From the NCBI RefSeq assembly GCF_021474425.1, contig NZ_JAKEIP010000030.1:1-57457 (forward strand): a DNA stretch of 57,457 nt, written 5' to 3'. Source of the stretch: Streptomyces muensis. GTDB lineage: Bacteria > Actinomycetota > Actinomycetes > Streptomycetales > Streptomycetaceae. The position numbers were made by a program, and so were the translations under genes. Within the stretch, counting starts at the first letter, position 1. Every line of letters starts with the position of its first letter. The notes below the pieces were generated by a model. That model searched no databases and was not told the origin of the DNA. It saw only the letters and a program-made list of their open reading frames with translations. Below are positions 9,303-16,612 of this stretch, one piece after another.

Positions 9303-9587
9303 ATCCGGGTGGTCCGGATGCGAAAAGGGGTCAGCGCAATTCCGGGACGGTACGTGGGCGCGGGACGCGAGCATGACCTGCCGCCCGGTCAGAGCCGGGT
9401 CAGGGCAGGGGTGTTGACGTACTCGGGCGCTCTCAGGCGTTCGTCACGGGCATCCGGTGCCGGCCGCGCAGCGGGCACCGGGCGGACGAGGACACGAGGA
9501 TCACGTCGTAGCGGTCGTACCGGGACGGGGAGACGACGACAGCGGTGCGGTCACGCACGGCCCGGCTCCCCTCGACTGGTCACGACG
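9303..9587. other. Non-coding stretch upstream of the EF-G paralogue
   Basis: Between the EF-G paralogue start and the ferredoxin stop there are about 380 bases. No open frame here has a ribosome site or recognisable protein. It should hold the EF-G paralogue promoter, but I could not point to convincing -35/-10 boxes. Apart from the hairpin at 9588-9616 I see nothing distinctive. Confidence 0.5.
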
Positions 9588-9616
9588 ACGCGCCGCCGGG
9601 TGGTGAGGCGGCGCGT
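9588..9616 (-). terminator. Hairpin downstream of ferredoxin
   Basis: ACGCGCCGCC (9588-9597) and GGCGGCGCGT (9607-9616) form a perfect 10-bp stem with a 9-base loop, about 50 bp beyond the ferredoxin stop in the direction of transcription. Confidence 0.55.
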
Positions 9617-9666
9617 ACTGGTGTGGTGAGTCTAGGGAGCCGGGCGGTGGCGAAGCAGCTGATTTT

Positions 9667-9918
9667 TCAGTGGCCGTCGTCGGTGGTGTCGTCTGTGTCC
9701 GTGTCGGTGTCGATGTCGTCGGTGTCGTCGTCGATCGTGATGGCGGAGGCGGGGCAGACCGCGGCCGCCTCGCGTACCGCCGGGTGCAGGTCCGCTGCCG
9801 GGTTCGGTTCGAGGAGCGTGACGATTCCGTCCTCGTCGCCCTGGTCGAACACCTCAGGTGCGATCAGCGCGCACTGACCGGCACCGCAACAACGGCTCTG
9901 GTCCACATTGACTTTCAT
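9667..9918 (-). CDS. 3Fe-4S ferredoxin, partner of the adjacent P450
   Basis: An 83-residue ferredoxin of the single-cluster actinobacterial type. The cluster ligands are seen in CCGAGQC (residues 10-16) and in AVCPASAI near 55; the position that would hold the fourth ligand of a 4Fe-4S cluster is Gly/Ala-like, so a [3Fe-4S] cluster is expected. It starts 25 bases after the P450 stop on the same strand and most likely passes electrons to that P450; no ferredoxin reductase gene is nearby. The last 21 residues are an Asp/Thr repeat (DDDTDDIDTDTDTDDTTDD) encoded by GTC/GTG-rich repeat DNA. This tail is longer and more acidic than usual and adds strong negative charge. Confidence 0.9.
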   Translation of the reverse strand: MKVNVDQSRCCGAGQCALIAPEVFDQGDEDGIVTLLEPNPAADLHPAVREAAAVCPASAITIDDDTDDIDTDTDTDDTTDDGH

Positions 9919-9943
9919 GCTTGTCGCAGCCTTTCCGGAACCG

Positions 9944-11167
9944 TCACCACCGCACGGGTACGGTGCTCAACCCACCCACCAGGAGCCCCTCCACGCGCTG
10001 CAACTCGTCGATGGACACGGCGAGTCGAAGAGTCGGCAGCTTGCGGAGCAGGACGTCGAGGGTGACGTGGAGTTCGGTGCGCGCGAGGCTCTGCCCCAGG
10101 CACGAGTGCGGTCCGGCGCCGAAGGTGAGATGGGGGTTCGGGGACCGGGACAGCACCATGTCGTCCGCGTCGGTGAAGACCCGCTCGTCCCGGTTGGCTG
10201 CGGGCATGCTGCATACGACGGTCGTGCCGCGCGGGAGCAGTTCGCCGTCGACCTCCACGTCCTCGGTGAGGTAGCGCCGGATGCCGAAGCCGAGGTTGGC
10301 GTCGAAGCGCAGCGCCTCGTCGACCGCGGTGCGCACGAGGGTGGGGTCGGCGAGGAGCCGCTCCCAGCGGGTGCGGTCGGCGAGCAGCATGGCGACCATC
10401 TTGCCGATCATGTTCGCGGTGGTCTCGTGCCCGGCGACCAGCAGGCCCATGGCGGTACCGAGCAGTTCGTCGTCGGTCAGCCCCTGTCCCTGCCCCTCTG
10501 CCTCGCTCTCCCTGATCACCATGCTGATCAGGTCCTCGCCGGGCTCGCCGCGCGTCGCGTCGATGTGCGCCGACATGTACTCGGCGAACTCGTCGTAGGC
10601 CGCCCGGACCTGCTCACCGGTGTAGCGGCTGACGTTGAGGAAGGCGTCGGACCAGTGCGAGAAGCGGTCCCGGTCGGTGGCCGGGACGCCCAGGATGTCG
10701 CAGATGACGTAGACGGGCAGTGGGAAGCCGAGGCCGGCCTTGAGGTCGGCGGGCTGTCCGTTGCGGACCATGTCGTCGACGAGGTCCTCGGCGGTCCGCA
10801 CCATGCCGGGGCGCAGCGCGGTCATGCGCTTGGCGGTGAAGTACTTGCCCACCCGCCGTCGCCAACGCAGGTGCGGCTCACCACGGTCGGGCAGGGTCAG
10901 GGTCGAACTTCCGTCGGCTGCGGGGCCACCGGCTCCCTCGGGGGCGATCCGGGCGGCGCCCTCGTCCTCGGCGGTCGGGCGGACGAAACGGGGGTCGGCC
11001 AGCAGGGCTTTGACGTGGTCATAGCGGGTCAGATAGGTCGCCTTGTCGCCGCTGGGCAGTTCGACGGTGCTCACCGGGCACTGACGGCGCAACTGCTCCC
11101 ATTCGGCCGGTGGCTCCAAGGGGTTGTCGCTGGGCAGTGGCAGCCGAAGAAGGTCGTTCTCGCGCAT
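9944..11167 (-). CDS. Cytochrome P450
   Basis: A soluble class I bacterial P450 of 407 residues. The I-helix oxygen-binding motif AGHETT is near residue 245, the K-helix EALR (ExxR) near 290, and the haem loop FGAGPHSCLG gives the axial Cys at about residue 356. AAGGTGAT before ATG 11167 supports the start. It is co-transcribed with the ferredoxin downstream and divergent from a MarR-type regulator over a strong palindrome, so it is probably derepressed by a small molecule that is the regulator's ligand and perhaps also the substrate. The N-terminal region resembles macrolide- and xenobiotic-type actinobacterial P450s, but I cannot place the CYP family or substrate. Confidence 0.95.
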   Translation of the reverse strand: MRENDLLRLPLPSDNPLEPPAEWEQLRRQCPVSTVELPSGDKATYLTRYDHVKALLADPRFVRPTAEDEGAARIAPEGAGGPAADGSSTLTLPDRGEPHLRWRRRVGKYFTAKRMTALRPGMVRTAEDLVDDMVRNGQPADLKAGLGFPLPVYVICDILGVPATDRDRFSHWSDAFLNVSRYTGEQVRAAYDEFAEYMSAHIDATRGEPGEDLISMVIRESEAEGQGQGLTDDELLGTAMGLLVAGHETTANMIGKMVAMLLADRTRWERLLADPTLVRTAVDEALRFDANLGFGIRRYLTEDVEVDGELLPRGTTVVCSMPAANRDERVFTDADDMVLSRSPNPHLTFGAGPHSCLGQSLARTELHVTLDVLLRKLPTLRLAVSIDELQRVEGLLVGGLSTVPVRW

Positions 11168-11240
11168 CGGGCATCACCTTGGGTGGGGGGAGGTGGGTGA
11201 GCGCGCGGAAGCGTTCACGGCACCGCACGTTACGCACGTT

Positions 11241-11271
11241 GTGCATCATGCATCAAGAGTGCATGATGCAC
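11241..11271. promoter_or_regulatory. Large palindromic operator between P450 and MarR genes
   Basis: GTGCATCATGCA (11241-11252) and TGCATGATGCAC (11260-11271) form a perfect 12-bp inverted repeat with a 7-base centre. Each arm itself contains a near-perfect 11-bp palindrome (TGCAT-C-ATGCA and TGCAT-G-ATGCA), so two MarR dimers could bind side by side. It lies 74 bp from the P450 ATG and 119 bp from the regulator start. Confidence 0.75.
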
Positions 11272-11389
11272 TTTCCATGTATGGCGCAATCTCACCGTAG
11301 GGTGGGCACTCGGCCGGATCCGGGGGCTCGGCACCCAGAACCCGGGATCCAGGGACTTGGCTGGCCATACGGCCGGGAAGGAGATCGGC

Positions 11390-11920
11390 GTGGGCGCCCG
11401 AGAGGCCGCGGAACGCATCGAGCGAGAGCTGCTGATCCTCACCCGTCACAAGGAGATGAGGGCACCCAGGGGCCCGCGCGGCGGGGACCCGCTGGACCAG
11501 AGCGCCTACGTACTGCTCACCAGGCTCGAAACCCAGGGCCCCATGTCCATCCCGGACTTCGTCGAGGCCTTCGGACTGGCGGCGTCGACCTTCACCCGCC
11601 AGACCTCGGCCCTGCTGCGCAACGGCCTGGTGGAGCGCACCCTCGACCCGGCCGGAGGGGTTGCCCGCAAGTTCCGCATCACCGAGGAGGGCCTACGGCT
11701 CCTCACCGAACAGCGGGAGGGAATCGTCACCGGCCTGTCCACGGTCGTGGCCGACTGGACGCCGGAGCGGCTGGAACGGTTCATCGCCGATCTACGGCAG
11801 TTCAACACCGACATCGAACGCATCACGGGCCGCCCCTGGCCGAGGACCCCGGACGCCACGGACCCAGCCGGCCGCGGGACCTCCTCCGCGCTCAGCCCGG
11901 TGCCGACCGACCACGACTGA
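11390..11920 (+). CDS. MarR-family transcriptional regulator
   Basis: A 176-residue winged-helix repressor. After an N-terminal dimerisation helix, the HTH/wing region is visible in QGPMSIPDFVEAFGLAAST to FRITEEGLRLL, with a long C-terminal helix (DWTPERLERFIADLRQFN) and a disordered Pro/Thr tail. GGAAGGAG seven bases before GTG 11390 decides the start; a TTG at 11357 in the same frame lacks such a site. It is divergent from the P450-ferredoxin pair over the 11241-11271 palindrome, the usual layout for autoregulation and control of the neighbour. Confidence 0.88.
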   Translation: MGAREAAERIERELLILTRHKEMRAPRGPRGGDPLDQSAYVLLTRLETQGPMSIPDFVEAFGLAASTFTRQTSALLRNGLVERTLDPAGGVARKFRITEEGLRLLTEQREGIVTGLSTVVADWTPERLERFIADLRQFNTDIERITGRPWPRTPDATDPAGRGTSSALSPVPTDHD

Positions 11921-11971
11921 CCCGCGACGGCCCGCCGTCCGCCGCCCGCCGCCCGCCGCCCGGTCAGGGTG

Positions 11972-12337
11972 TCAGCAGATCGAGCCGGGGCCGGCCGCGG
12001 TGGCTCGCAGCAGATCCCGCACCAGCTCGAAATCGATCTTCTCGGGCCGACGGAAGCGCAGGCAGCCCTTGCCCATGTCGTGTCCGGCCAGCCGCTCCTG
12101 GAACGCGTCCCGGACATCGGTACGCATCAGATAGAACGAGATGTACTGCCGCTGACTCGCGAACGCGATCTCGGCCTCACCGTCACGCCGGTACGTGGGC
12201 ATGCCGTACGCCATGGCCTCACTGAAACCCCGGAGCTCCGCACGGCACAGTTCCCTGAGTCTCGTCAGGGCCTGCGCGCGCTCGGCCGGCACCTCCGCCA
12301 GGTAGGCGTCGACATCCTCCGCCGTGCTCTGCACCAT
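11972..12337 (-). CDS. DUF1801 (YdhG-like) protein
   Basis: A 121-residue protein with the DUF1801 fold. Recognisable parts are the N-terminal helix (VDAYLAEVPAERAQALTRLRELC), the conserved EAMAYGMPTYRRDG, and the C-terminal KGCLRFRRPEKIDFELVRDLL. Members of this family have been proposed as iron chaperones or small-molecule-binding proteins related to the YdhG/YjhX group, but activity is unproven. The stop converges with the MarR gene; the 50 bases between are CCGCCCG repeats. It appears monocistronic. Confidence 0.85.
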   Translation of the reverse strand: MVQSTAEDVDAYLAEVPAERAQALTRLRELCRAELRGFSEAMAYGMPTYRRDGEAEIAFASQRQYISFYLMRTDVRDAFQERLAGHDMGKGCLRFRRPEKIDFELVRDLLRATAAGPGSIC

Positions 12338-12434
12338 GCGGCGAGGTTAAGCCCGGCAGCGACAGGGGGCAATCGGCCGCACGAACAGCTGATGCGGGCC
12401 GAGGAAACCCTCGACCCGCATCAACTGGTAACAG

Positions 12435-12519
12435 TGTCCGAGGGGGGACTTGAACCCCCACGCCCGATAAAGGGCACTAGCACCTCAAGCTAGCGCGTCT
12501 GCCATTCCGCCACCCGGAC
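12435..12519 (-). tRNA. tRNA-Leu (anticodon GAG)
   Basis: Read on the minus strand, acceptor arm GTCCGGG pairs with CTCGGAC. The D arm contains TGGCAGAC, and the anticodon stem CTAGC/GCTAG encloses loop TTGAGGT (anticodon GAG, reading CUC/CUU). A long variable arm (GCCCTTTATCGGGC), as in class II tRNAs, precedes the GTTCAAGTC T-loop. The 3' CCA is not encoded. No integrated element is attached to it. Confidence 0.95.
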
Positions 12520-12785
12520 CAGGTGTCTGTCGCCTTGCCGGGGGTCTTCCCGGCGGCGACGTGGACAACAATACCAAGGTTTCGGAGTGCCTTTCACCTG
12601 CATATCCGCACGCCGGAAGGCCGCCGGGCACGTGTGACGAGACGGCCGGCGGGCCGTCCAGCGGGCCTTCACGGCAGGTGACGGCGGGGTCACAGAAGGG
12701 CAAGGGCGGCGGCCGTCGGCGTACCAGCTCCGCGCGGGCCGGTTCGCGGTGGCGCCCTCGCGGGCCGGGCGCCACCACGAACCCG

Positions 12786-14327
12786 TCACGGCATGAGGTG
12801 GTAGTCCGGGAAGTTCCCGGGCAGCCGCTCCCCGGCGGGCCCCTGCGTCACCGCCCGCACCAGCAGCTCTCCGCCGACGAACGCCCCGCGCCAGGAAGCG
12901 CCGAAGCCGCCGAACAACTCGTCCCGGTCCCCGCGGGAGCGCGGCTTGCCGTGACCGACCTTGAACGCACGGATCTGCGGGGCCAGGCGGTCGTACGTCG
13001 CCCGGTCGTCGGTGGACAGGGTGGCGACGAGCGCGCCGTTGGACGCGTTCATCGCCGCCAGCAGCTCCGCCTCCGTGTCGACCAGGACGATGGTGTCGAC
13101 CGGGCCGAACGGTTCCGCGTGGTGGAGCGGAGAGGACGGCGGCGGGTTCAGCAGCGTGACCGGCTGGACGTACGCCGAGGTGTCCTGGCCGGGCAGGAAG
13201 CGGGCGTCCGACAGCCGGCCCCGGTGCAGCGGGACCGCGCCGCGGTCGATGGCCTCGGCGACCTGGTCCTGGAGTTCCTTCGCCTTGGCCGCGTTGATCA
13301 CCGGCCCGAAGTCCAGCCGCGGGTAGGGGTCGCCCGGGTTCTCGACCGCCAGCGGGTGGCCGACCCTCAGCCCGTGCACCGCAGGGAGGTACGCCGCCAG
13401 GAACTCGTCGAACAGCTCACGCTGGACGACGAAGCGCGGGTACGCCGTGCAGCGCTGTTTGCCGTAGTCGAAGAGCTTGGGCACGACTGCCGTGAGCGTG
13501 TCCCAGTCCGTGTAGTTCCAGATGCCCCAGGTGTTGAGTCCCTCCTGTTCGAGTACATGTCGTTTGCCGAGGTCGGCGACGGCCGTGGCCACCGCGGCGC
13601 CGGTGTCGCGGCCGCCTACGAAGGAGACGCAGCCGATCTCGGGCGCCCGCACCAGCGCCTCCGACAGCTCGCCTCCGCTGCCGCTGACGAGGGTGACGGG
13701 TATCCCCTCACGGGCGGCCAGCGCACAGGCCAGGGTCAGACAGGCGACACCGCCGTCGGTCGGGGTCTTGGCGATGACCGCGTTGCCTGCAAGTGCTTGT
13801 ACCAACACTGCGTGAACGAGCACGCTCATCGGGTAGTTCCAGCTCGCGACGTTGGAAACCGGGCCGTCCAGTGGGGCCCGGTCCGCGACCATCGGTTCGA
13901 TCCCGTCGACGTACCAGCGCACGCCGTCGATGGCCCGGTCGACGTCCGCCCGGGCGAGCCGCCAGGGCTTGCCGATCTCCCAGACGAGGAGCAGGGCGAG
14001 CAGGTCGCGGTGCTGGGTCAGGGCGTCGAGGGTGGCCGCGACCCGGGCGCGGCGCTCGTCCAGGGGGATGTGCCGCCAGGCGCGGTGCTGGTCCAGCGAT
14101 GCGCGTACGGCCTGGTGGGCGGTGTCCGCGTCCAGGCGCGGCGGGCCGGCGATCGGGCTGCCGTCGACGGGGCTGGTGGCGGGCAGCGGTCGGCCGTCCG
14201 CCTGCCAGGTGGAGTTCCAGAGGTTGAGGACACGGTCGTCCCGGAAGGCCTCCGGGGCGACGGTGAGGCAGCGCTGCCAGGCGTCGGTCCAGGAGGTGCC
14301 TGATTTGAGGGTGAGGGTGGTTGCCAT
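12786..14327 (-). CDS. Aldehyde dehydrogenase superfamily protein (PaaN-like, divergent)
   Basis: A 513-residue NAD(P)-dependent aldehyde dehydrogenase-fold enzyme. The coenzyme region is visible (NVASWNYPMSVLVHA, VIAKTPTDGG, FVGGRDTG). The catalytic Cys is in KQRCTAYPRF near residue 300 and the general-base Glu in HVLEQEGLN near 265. Both contexts are unlike the common LELGGK/GQ-C signatures, so this is a divergent branch. ATG 14327 with GGAG six bases upstream was preferred to GTG 14342. It lies 105 bp after the SucD-like gene on the same strand, at the edge of the oxalate locus. It could act on glyoxylate, glycolaldehyde or a CoA thioester (formyl-CoA), but the substrate is not readable. 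Confidence 0.82.
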   Translation of the reverse strand: MATTLTLKSGTSWTDAWQRCLTVAPEAFRDDRVLNLWNSTWQADGRPLPATSPVDGSPIAGPPRLDADTAHQAVRASLDQHRAWRHIPLDERRARVAATLDALTQHRDLLALLLVWEIGKPWRLARADVDRAIDGVRWYVDGIEPMVADRAPLDGPVSNVASWNYPMSVLVHAVLVQALAGNAVIAKTPTDGGVACLTLACALAAREGIPVTLVSGSGGELSEALVRAPEIGCVSFVGGRDTGAAVATAVADLGKRHVLEQEGLNTWGIWNYTDWDTLTAVVPKLFDYGKQRCTAYPRFVVQRELFDEFLAAYLPAVHGLRVGHPLAVENPGDPYPRLDFGPVINAAKAKELQDQVAEAIDRGAVPLHRGRLSDARFLPGQDTSAYVQPVTLLNPPPSSPLHHAEPFGPVDTIVLVDTEAELLAAMNASNGALVATLSTDDRATYDRLAPQIRAFKVGHGKPRSRGDRDELFGGFGASWRGAFVGGELLVRAVTQGPAGERLPGNFPDYHLMP

Positions 14328-14414
14328 CGGTTCTCCGCTCACGGTGCACAGTCGGGGCGGTCGTACATGGCTGCGGCGGACGCTGACGAGTCACGGGCCG
14401 CCTGAGTGGCCTCG

Positions 14415-14432
14415 CGTCACCTATGGGTGACG
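14415..14432 (-). terminator. Short hairpin just after the SucD-like stop
   Basis: CGTCACC (14415-14421) and GGTGACG (14426-14432) flank TATG and abut the SucD-like stop codon. It may be a weak terminator or processing site separating sucCD from the aldehyde dehydrogenase. Confidence 0.4.
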
Positions 14433-15317
14433 TCAGGCGTCGACGCCGAGACGGTCCAGCACGAGGCGGGCGGTCTCGGTCGGCGTCCGTCCGACCTGTA
14501 CGCCCACCGCCTCCAGGGCCTCCTTCTTCGCGGACGCCGTGCCCGACGAACCGGACACGATCGCGCCCGCGTGCCCCATCGTCTTGCCCTCCGGCGCGGT
14601 GAACCCGGCGATGTAGCCGACGACCGGCTTGGTGACGTGGTCCCGGACGTACGCGGCCGCGCGCTCTTCCGCGTCCCCGCCGATCTCCCCGATGAGGACG
14701 ATCAGCTCGGTGTCCGGGTCGTCCTGGAAGGCGGCCAGGCAGTCGATGTGGGTCGTGCCGACGACCGGGTCGCCACCGATGCCGACGCAGGTCGAGAAGC
14801 CGATGTCGCGGAGTTCGTACATCAGTTGGTAGGTGAGCGTGCCGGACTTGGAGACCAGACCGATCCGGCCGGGCTTGGTGATGTCGGCCGGGATGATGCC
14901 CGCGTTGGACTGGCCCGGGGTGATCAGGCCGGGGCAGTTGGGGCCGATGATGCGGGTGCCCTTGGACTTCGCGTACGTGGTGAAGGCGACGGAGTCGTGG
15001 ACCGGGATGCCCTCCGTGATCACGACGGCGAGTCCGATGCCGGCGTCGGCGGCCTCCACGACGGCCGCCTTGGCGAAGGCCGGCGGGACGAAGACGACGG
15101 TCACGTCGGCGCCGGTGGCGCGGATGCCGTCGGCGACCGAACCGTAGACGGGGACGGCGCGGTCGTCGAAGTCGACGGTGCGGCCCGCCTTGCGCGGGTT
15201 GACGCCGCCGACGACGTTCGTGCCTGCGGCGAGCATGCGCCGGGTGTGCTTCATGCCCTCGCCGCCGGTCATGCCCTGGACGAGGACCTTGCTCTCCTTG
15301 GTGAGATAGATCGCCAT
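14433..15317 (-). CDS. sucD: Succinyl-CoA ligase alpha subunit paralogue
   Basis: Alpha subunit of an ADP/GDP-forming acyl-CoA ligase, 294 residues. It shows the CoA-binding Rossmann start ([15 protein letters not shown]), [11 protein letters not shown] and the phospho-histidine loop GHAGAIV with His at about residue 249. GAGGAG lies about 10 bases before ATG 15317. It follows the beta subunit by 14 bases, so the two form one unit. Being a second copy inside an oxalate locus, it may supply succinyl-CoA to prime the CoA-transferase, or activate another dicarboxylate. Classic succinyl-CoA ligase chemistry is known for the family; the role here is inferred. Confidence 0.9.
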   Translation of the reverse strand: MAIYLTKESKVLVQGMTGGEGMKHTRRMLAAGTNVVGGVNPRKAGRTVDFDDRAVPVYGSVADGIRATGADVTVVFVPPAFAKAAVVEAADAGIGLAVVITEGIPVHDSVAFTTYAKSKGTRIIGPNCPGLITPGQSNAGIIPADITKPGRIGLVSKSGTLTYQLMYELRDIGFSTCVGIGGDPVVGTTHIDCLAAFQDDPDTELIVLIGEIGGDAEERAAAYVRDHVTKPVVGYIAGFTAPEGKTMGHAGAIVSGSSGTASAKKEALEAVGVQVGRTPTETARLVLDRLGVDA

Positions 15318-15331
15318 GTCGTCATGTCTCC

Positions 15332-16465
15332 TCAGGCTGTGGCGGCGGCGAGGTGGGCGGCGCGCTGCGCGGCGCCGTCCATGGTGGTGGCCTGCTGGAC
15401 CAGCGGGTGGGCTCGCTCGTCGAGGATGGCGCGGCCCCGGGCGGCGTTGTTGCCGTCGAGGCGTACGACGAGGGGCTTGGTCAACTGGATGCTGTCCAGG
15501 GCCCGCACGATGCCGTCGGCGACCGCGTCGCAAGCGGTGATCCCGCCGAAGACGTTGACGAAGACCGACTTCACGGCCGGGTCGGAGAGGATGACGGACA
15601 GCCCGTCGGCCATGATCTGCGCCGACGCGCCGCCGCCGATGTCGAGGAAGTTGGCGGGGCGGGCGCCGCAGCCGGCGACGACGTCGAGAGTCGACATGAC
15701 GAGGCCGGCGCCGTTGCCGATGATGCCGACCTCGCCGTCGAGCTTGACGTAGTTGAGGCCCTTGGCGGCGGCCGTCGCCTCCAGCGCGTCATCGTGCTCC
15801 ACTGCGTCGGCGCCCCAACGTGCCTGCCGGAAGCGGGCGTTGTCGTCGAGGGTGACCTTGCCGTCGAGGGCGAGGATCTGTCCCTGCGCGGTGCGCACGA
15901 GCGGGTTCACCTCGACGAGGAGGGCGTCCTCGCGGACCAGTACCTCCCAGAGTCGTACGAGGACGTCGACGGTCTGCGGCGGCAGCCCGGCCGCCTCGGC
16001 GATCTCACCCGCCTTCGCCGAGGTGACGCCCGCGGCGGGGTCGATGGGGATACGGGCCACGGCCTCGGGCCTGGTGGCTGCCACCTCCTCGATCTCCATG
16101 CCGCCCTCGGCGGAGGCGATGGCGAGGAAGCCGCCCGCCGCGCGGTCGAGCACATAGGACGCGTAGAACTCGGCCTCGATGTCGACCGGTTGGGCCAGCA
16201 TCACCTTGCCGACGGTGTGGCCCTTGATGTCCATGCCGAGGATCTGGCGTGCCGTGATCTCGGCGGCAGCGGGGTCCGCGGCGAGCTTCACGCCGCCCGC
16301 CTTGCCGCGGCCACCGGTCTTCACCTGCGCCTTGACCACGACCCTGCCGCCGAGCCGACGTGCGATCTCGCGGGCTTCCTTGGGTGAGTCCGTCACCTCT
16401 GCCCGCGGCACCAAGATGCCGTGTTCCTCGAAGAGTTCCCTTGCCTGGTGTTCGTACAGGTCCAT
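15332..16465 (-). CDS. sucC: Succinyl-CoA ligase beta subunit paralogue
   Basis: ATP-grasp beta subunit, 377 residues, starting [17 protein letters not shown] as in SucC. It contains [20 protein letters not shown] (nucleotide grasp), VEVNPLV with the metal ligands, and the C-terminal [19 protein letters not shown] five bases before ATG 16465 fixes the start. It pairs with the alpha subunit 14 bases downstream and is divergent from the oxalyl-CoA decarboxylase-like gene over a shared 147-bp promoter region carrying a perfect 8-bp inverted repeat. Enzyme identity as an NDP-forming CoA ligase is secure; the natural acid is not. Confidence 0.9.
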   Translation of the reverse strand: MDLYEHQARELFEEHGILVPRAEVTDSPKEAREIARRLGGRVVVKAQVKTGGRGKAGGVKLAADPAAAEITARQILGMDIKGHTVGKVMLAQPVDIEAEFYASYVLDRAAGGFLAIASAEGGMEIEEVAATRPEAVARIPIDPAAGVTSAKAGEIAEAAGLPPQTVDVLVRLWEVLVREDALLVEVNPLVRTAQGQILALDGKVTLDDNARFRQARWGADAVEHDDALEATAAAKGLNYVKLDGEVGIIGNGAGLVMSTLDVVAGCGARPANFLDIGGGASAQIMADGLSVILSDPAVKSVFVNVFGGITACDAVADGIVRALDSIQLTKPLVVRLDGNNAARGRAILDERAHPLVQQATTMDGAAQRAAHLAAATA

Positions 16466-16534
16466 TCCGGCTCCTGACTCAAAAGTGCCGCACGCCCCCT
16501 GGACACCACCCACCGGATGCGGGATAACAAGGTT

Positions 16535-16562
16535 CATACAGTATTCGTCGACTGTATGCAAT
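16535..16562. promoter_or_regulatory. Inverted repeat in the sucC/oxc divergent promoter (putative GntR site)
   Basis: CATACAGT (16535-16542) and ACTGTATG (16551-16558) form a perfect 8-8-8 palindrome, continuing as ACTGTATGCAAT. The TACAGT/ACTGTA core recurs upstream of the window's GntR gene (45006-45028) and in the OFA/panE divergent promoter (47883-47907). It sits about 70 bp from the SucC-like start and 50 bp from the decarboxylase start. Confidence 0.65.
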
Positions 16563-16612
16563 GTACCGCGAGAGCCGTTCCACCCCCCCCTACGAAGGGA
16601 CAGGACTTCGCC

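Noticed and set aside
9288..9629. Possible small gene in the gap upstream of the EF-G paralogue
   Set aside because: The translation is Arg/Gly/Thr-rich nonsense with no ribosome site and no recognisable fold.
11357..11389. TTG start for the MarR gene
   Set aside because: GTG 11390 has GGAAGGAG at ideal distance, whereas the TTG has no ribosome site.
12435..12519. tRNA-Leu as an integration site for a mobile element
   Set aside because: No integrase, no repeated tRNA 3' end and no change of gene style on either side were seen.
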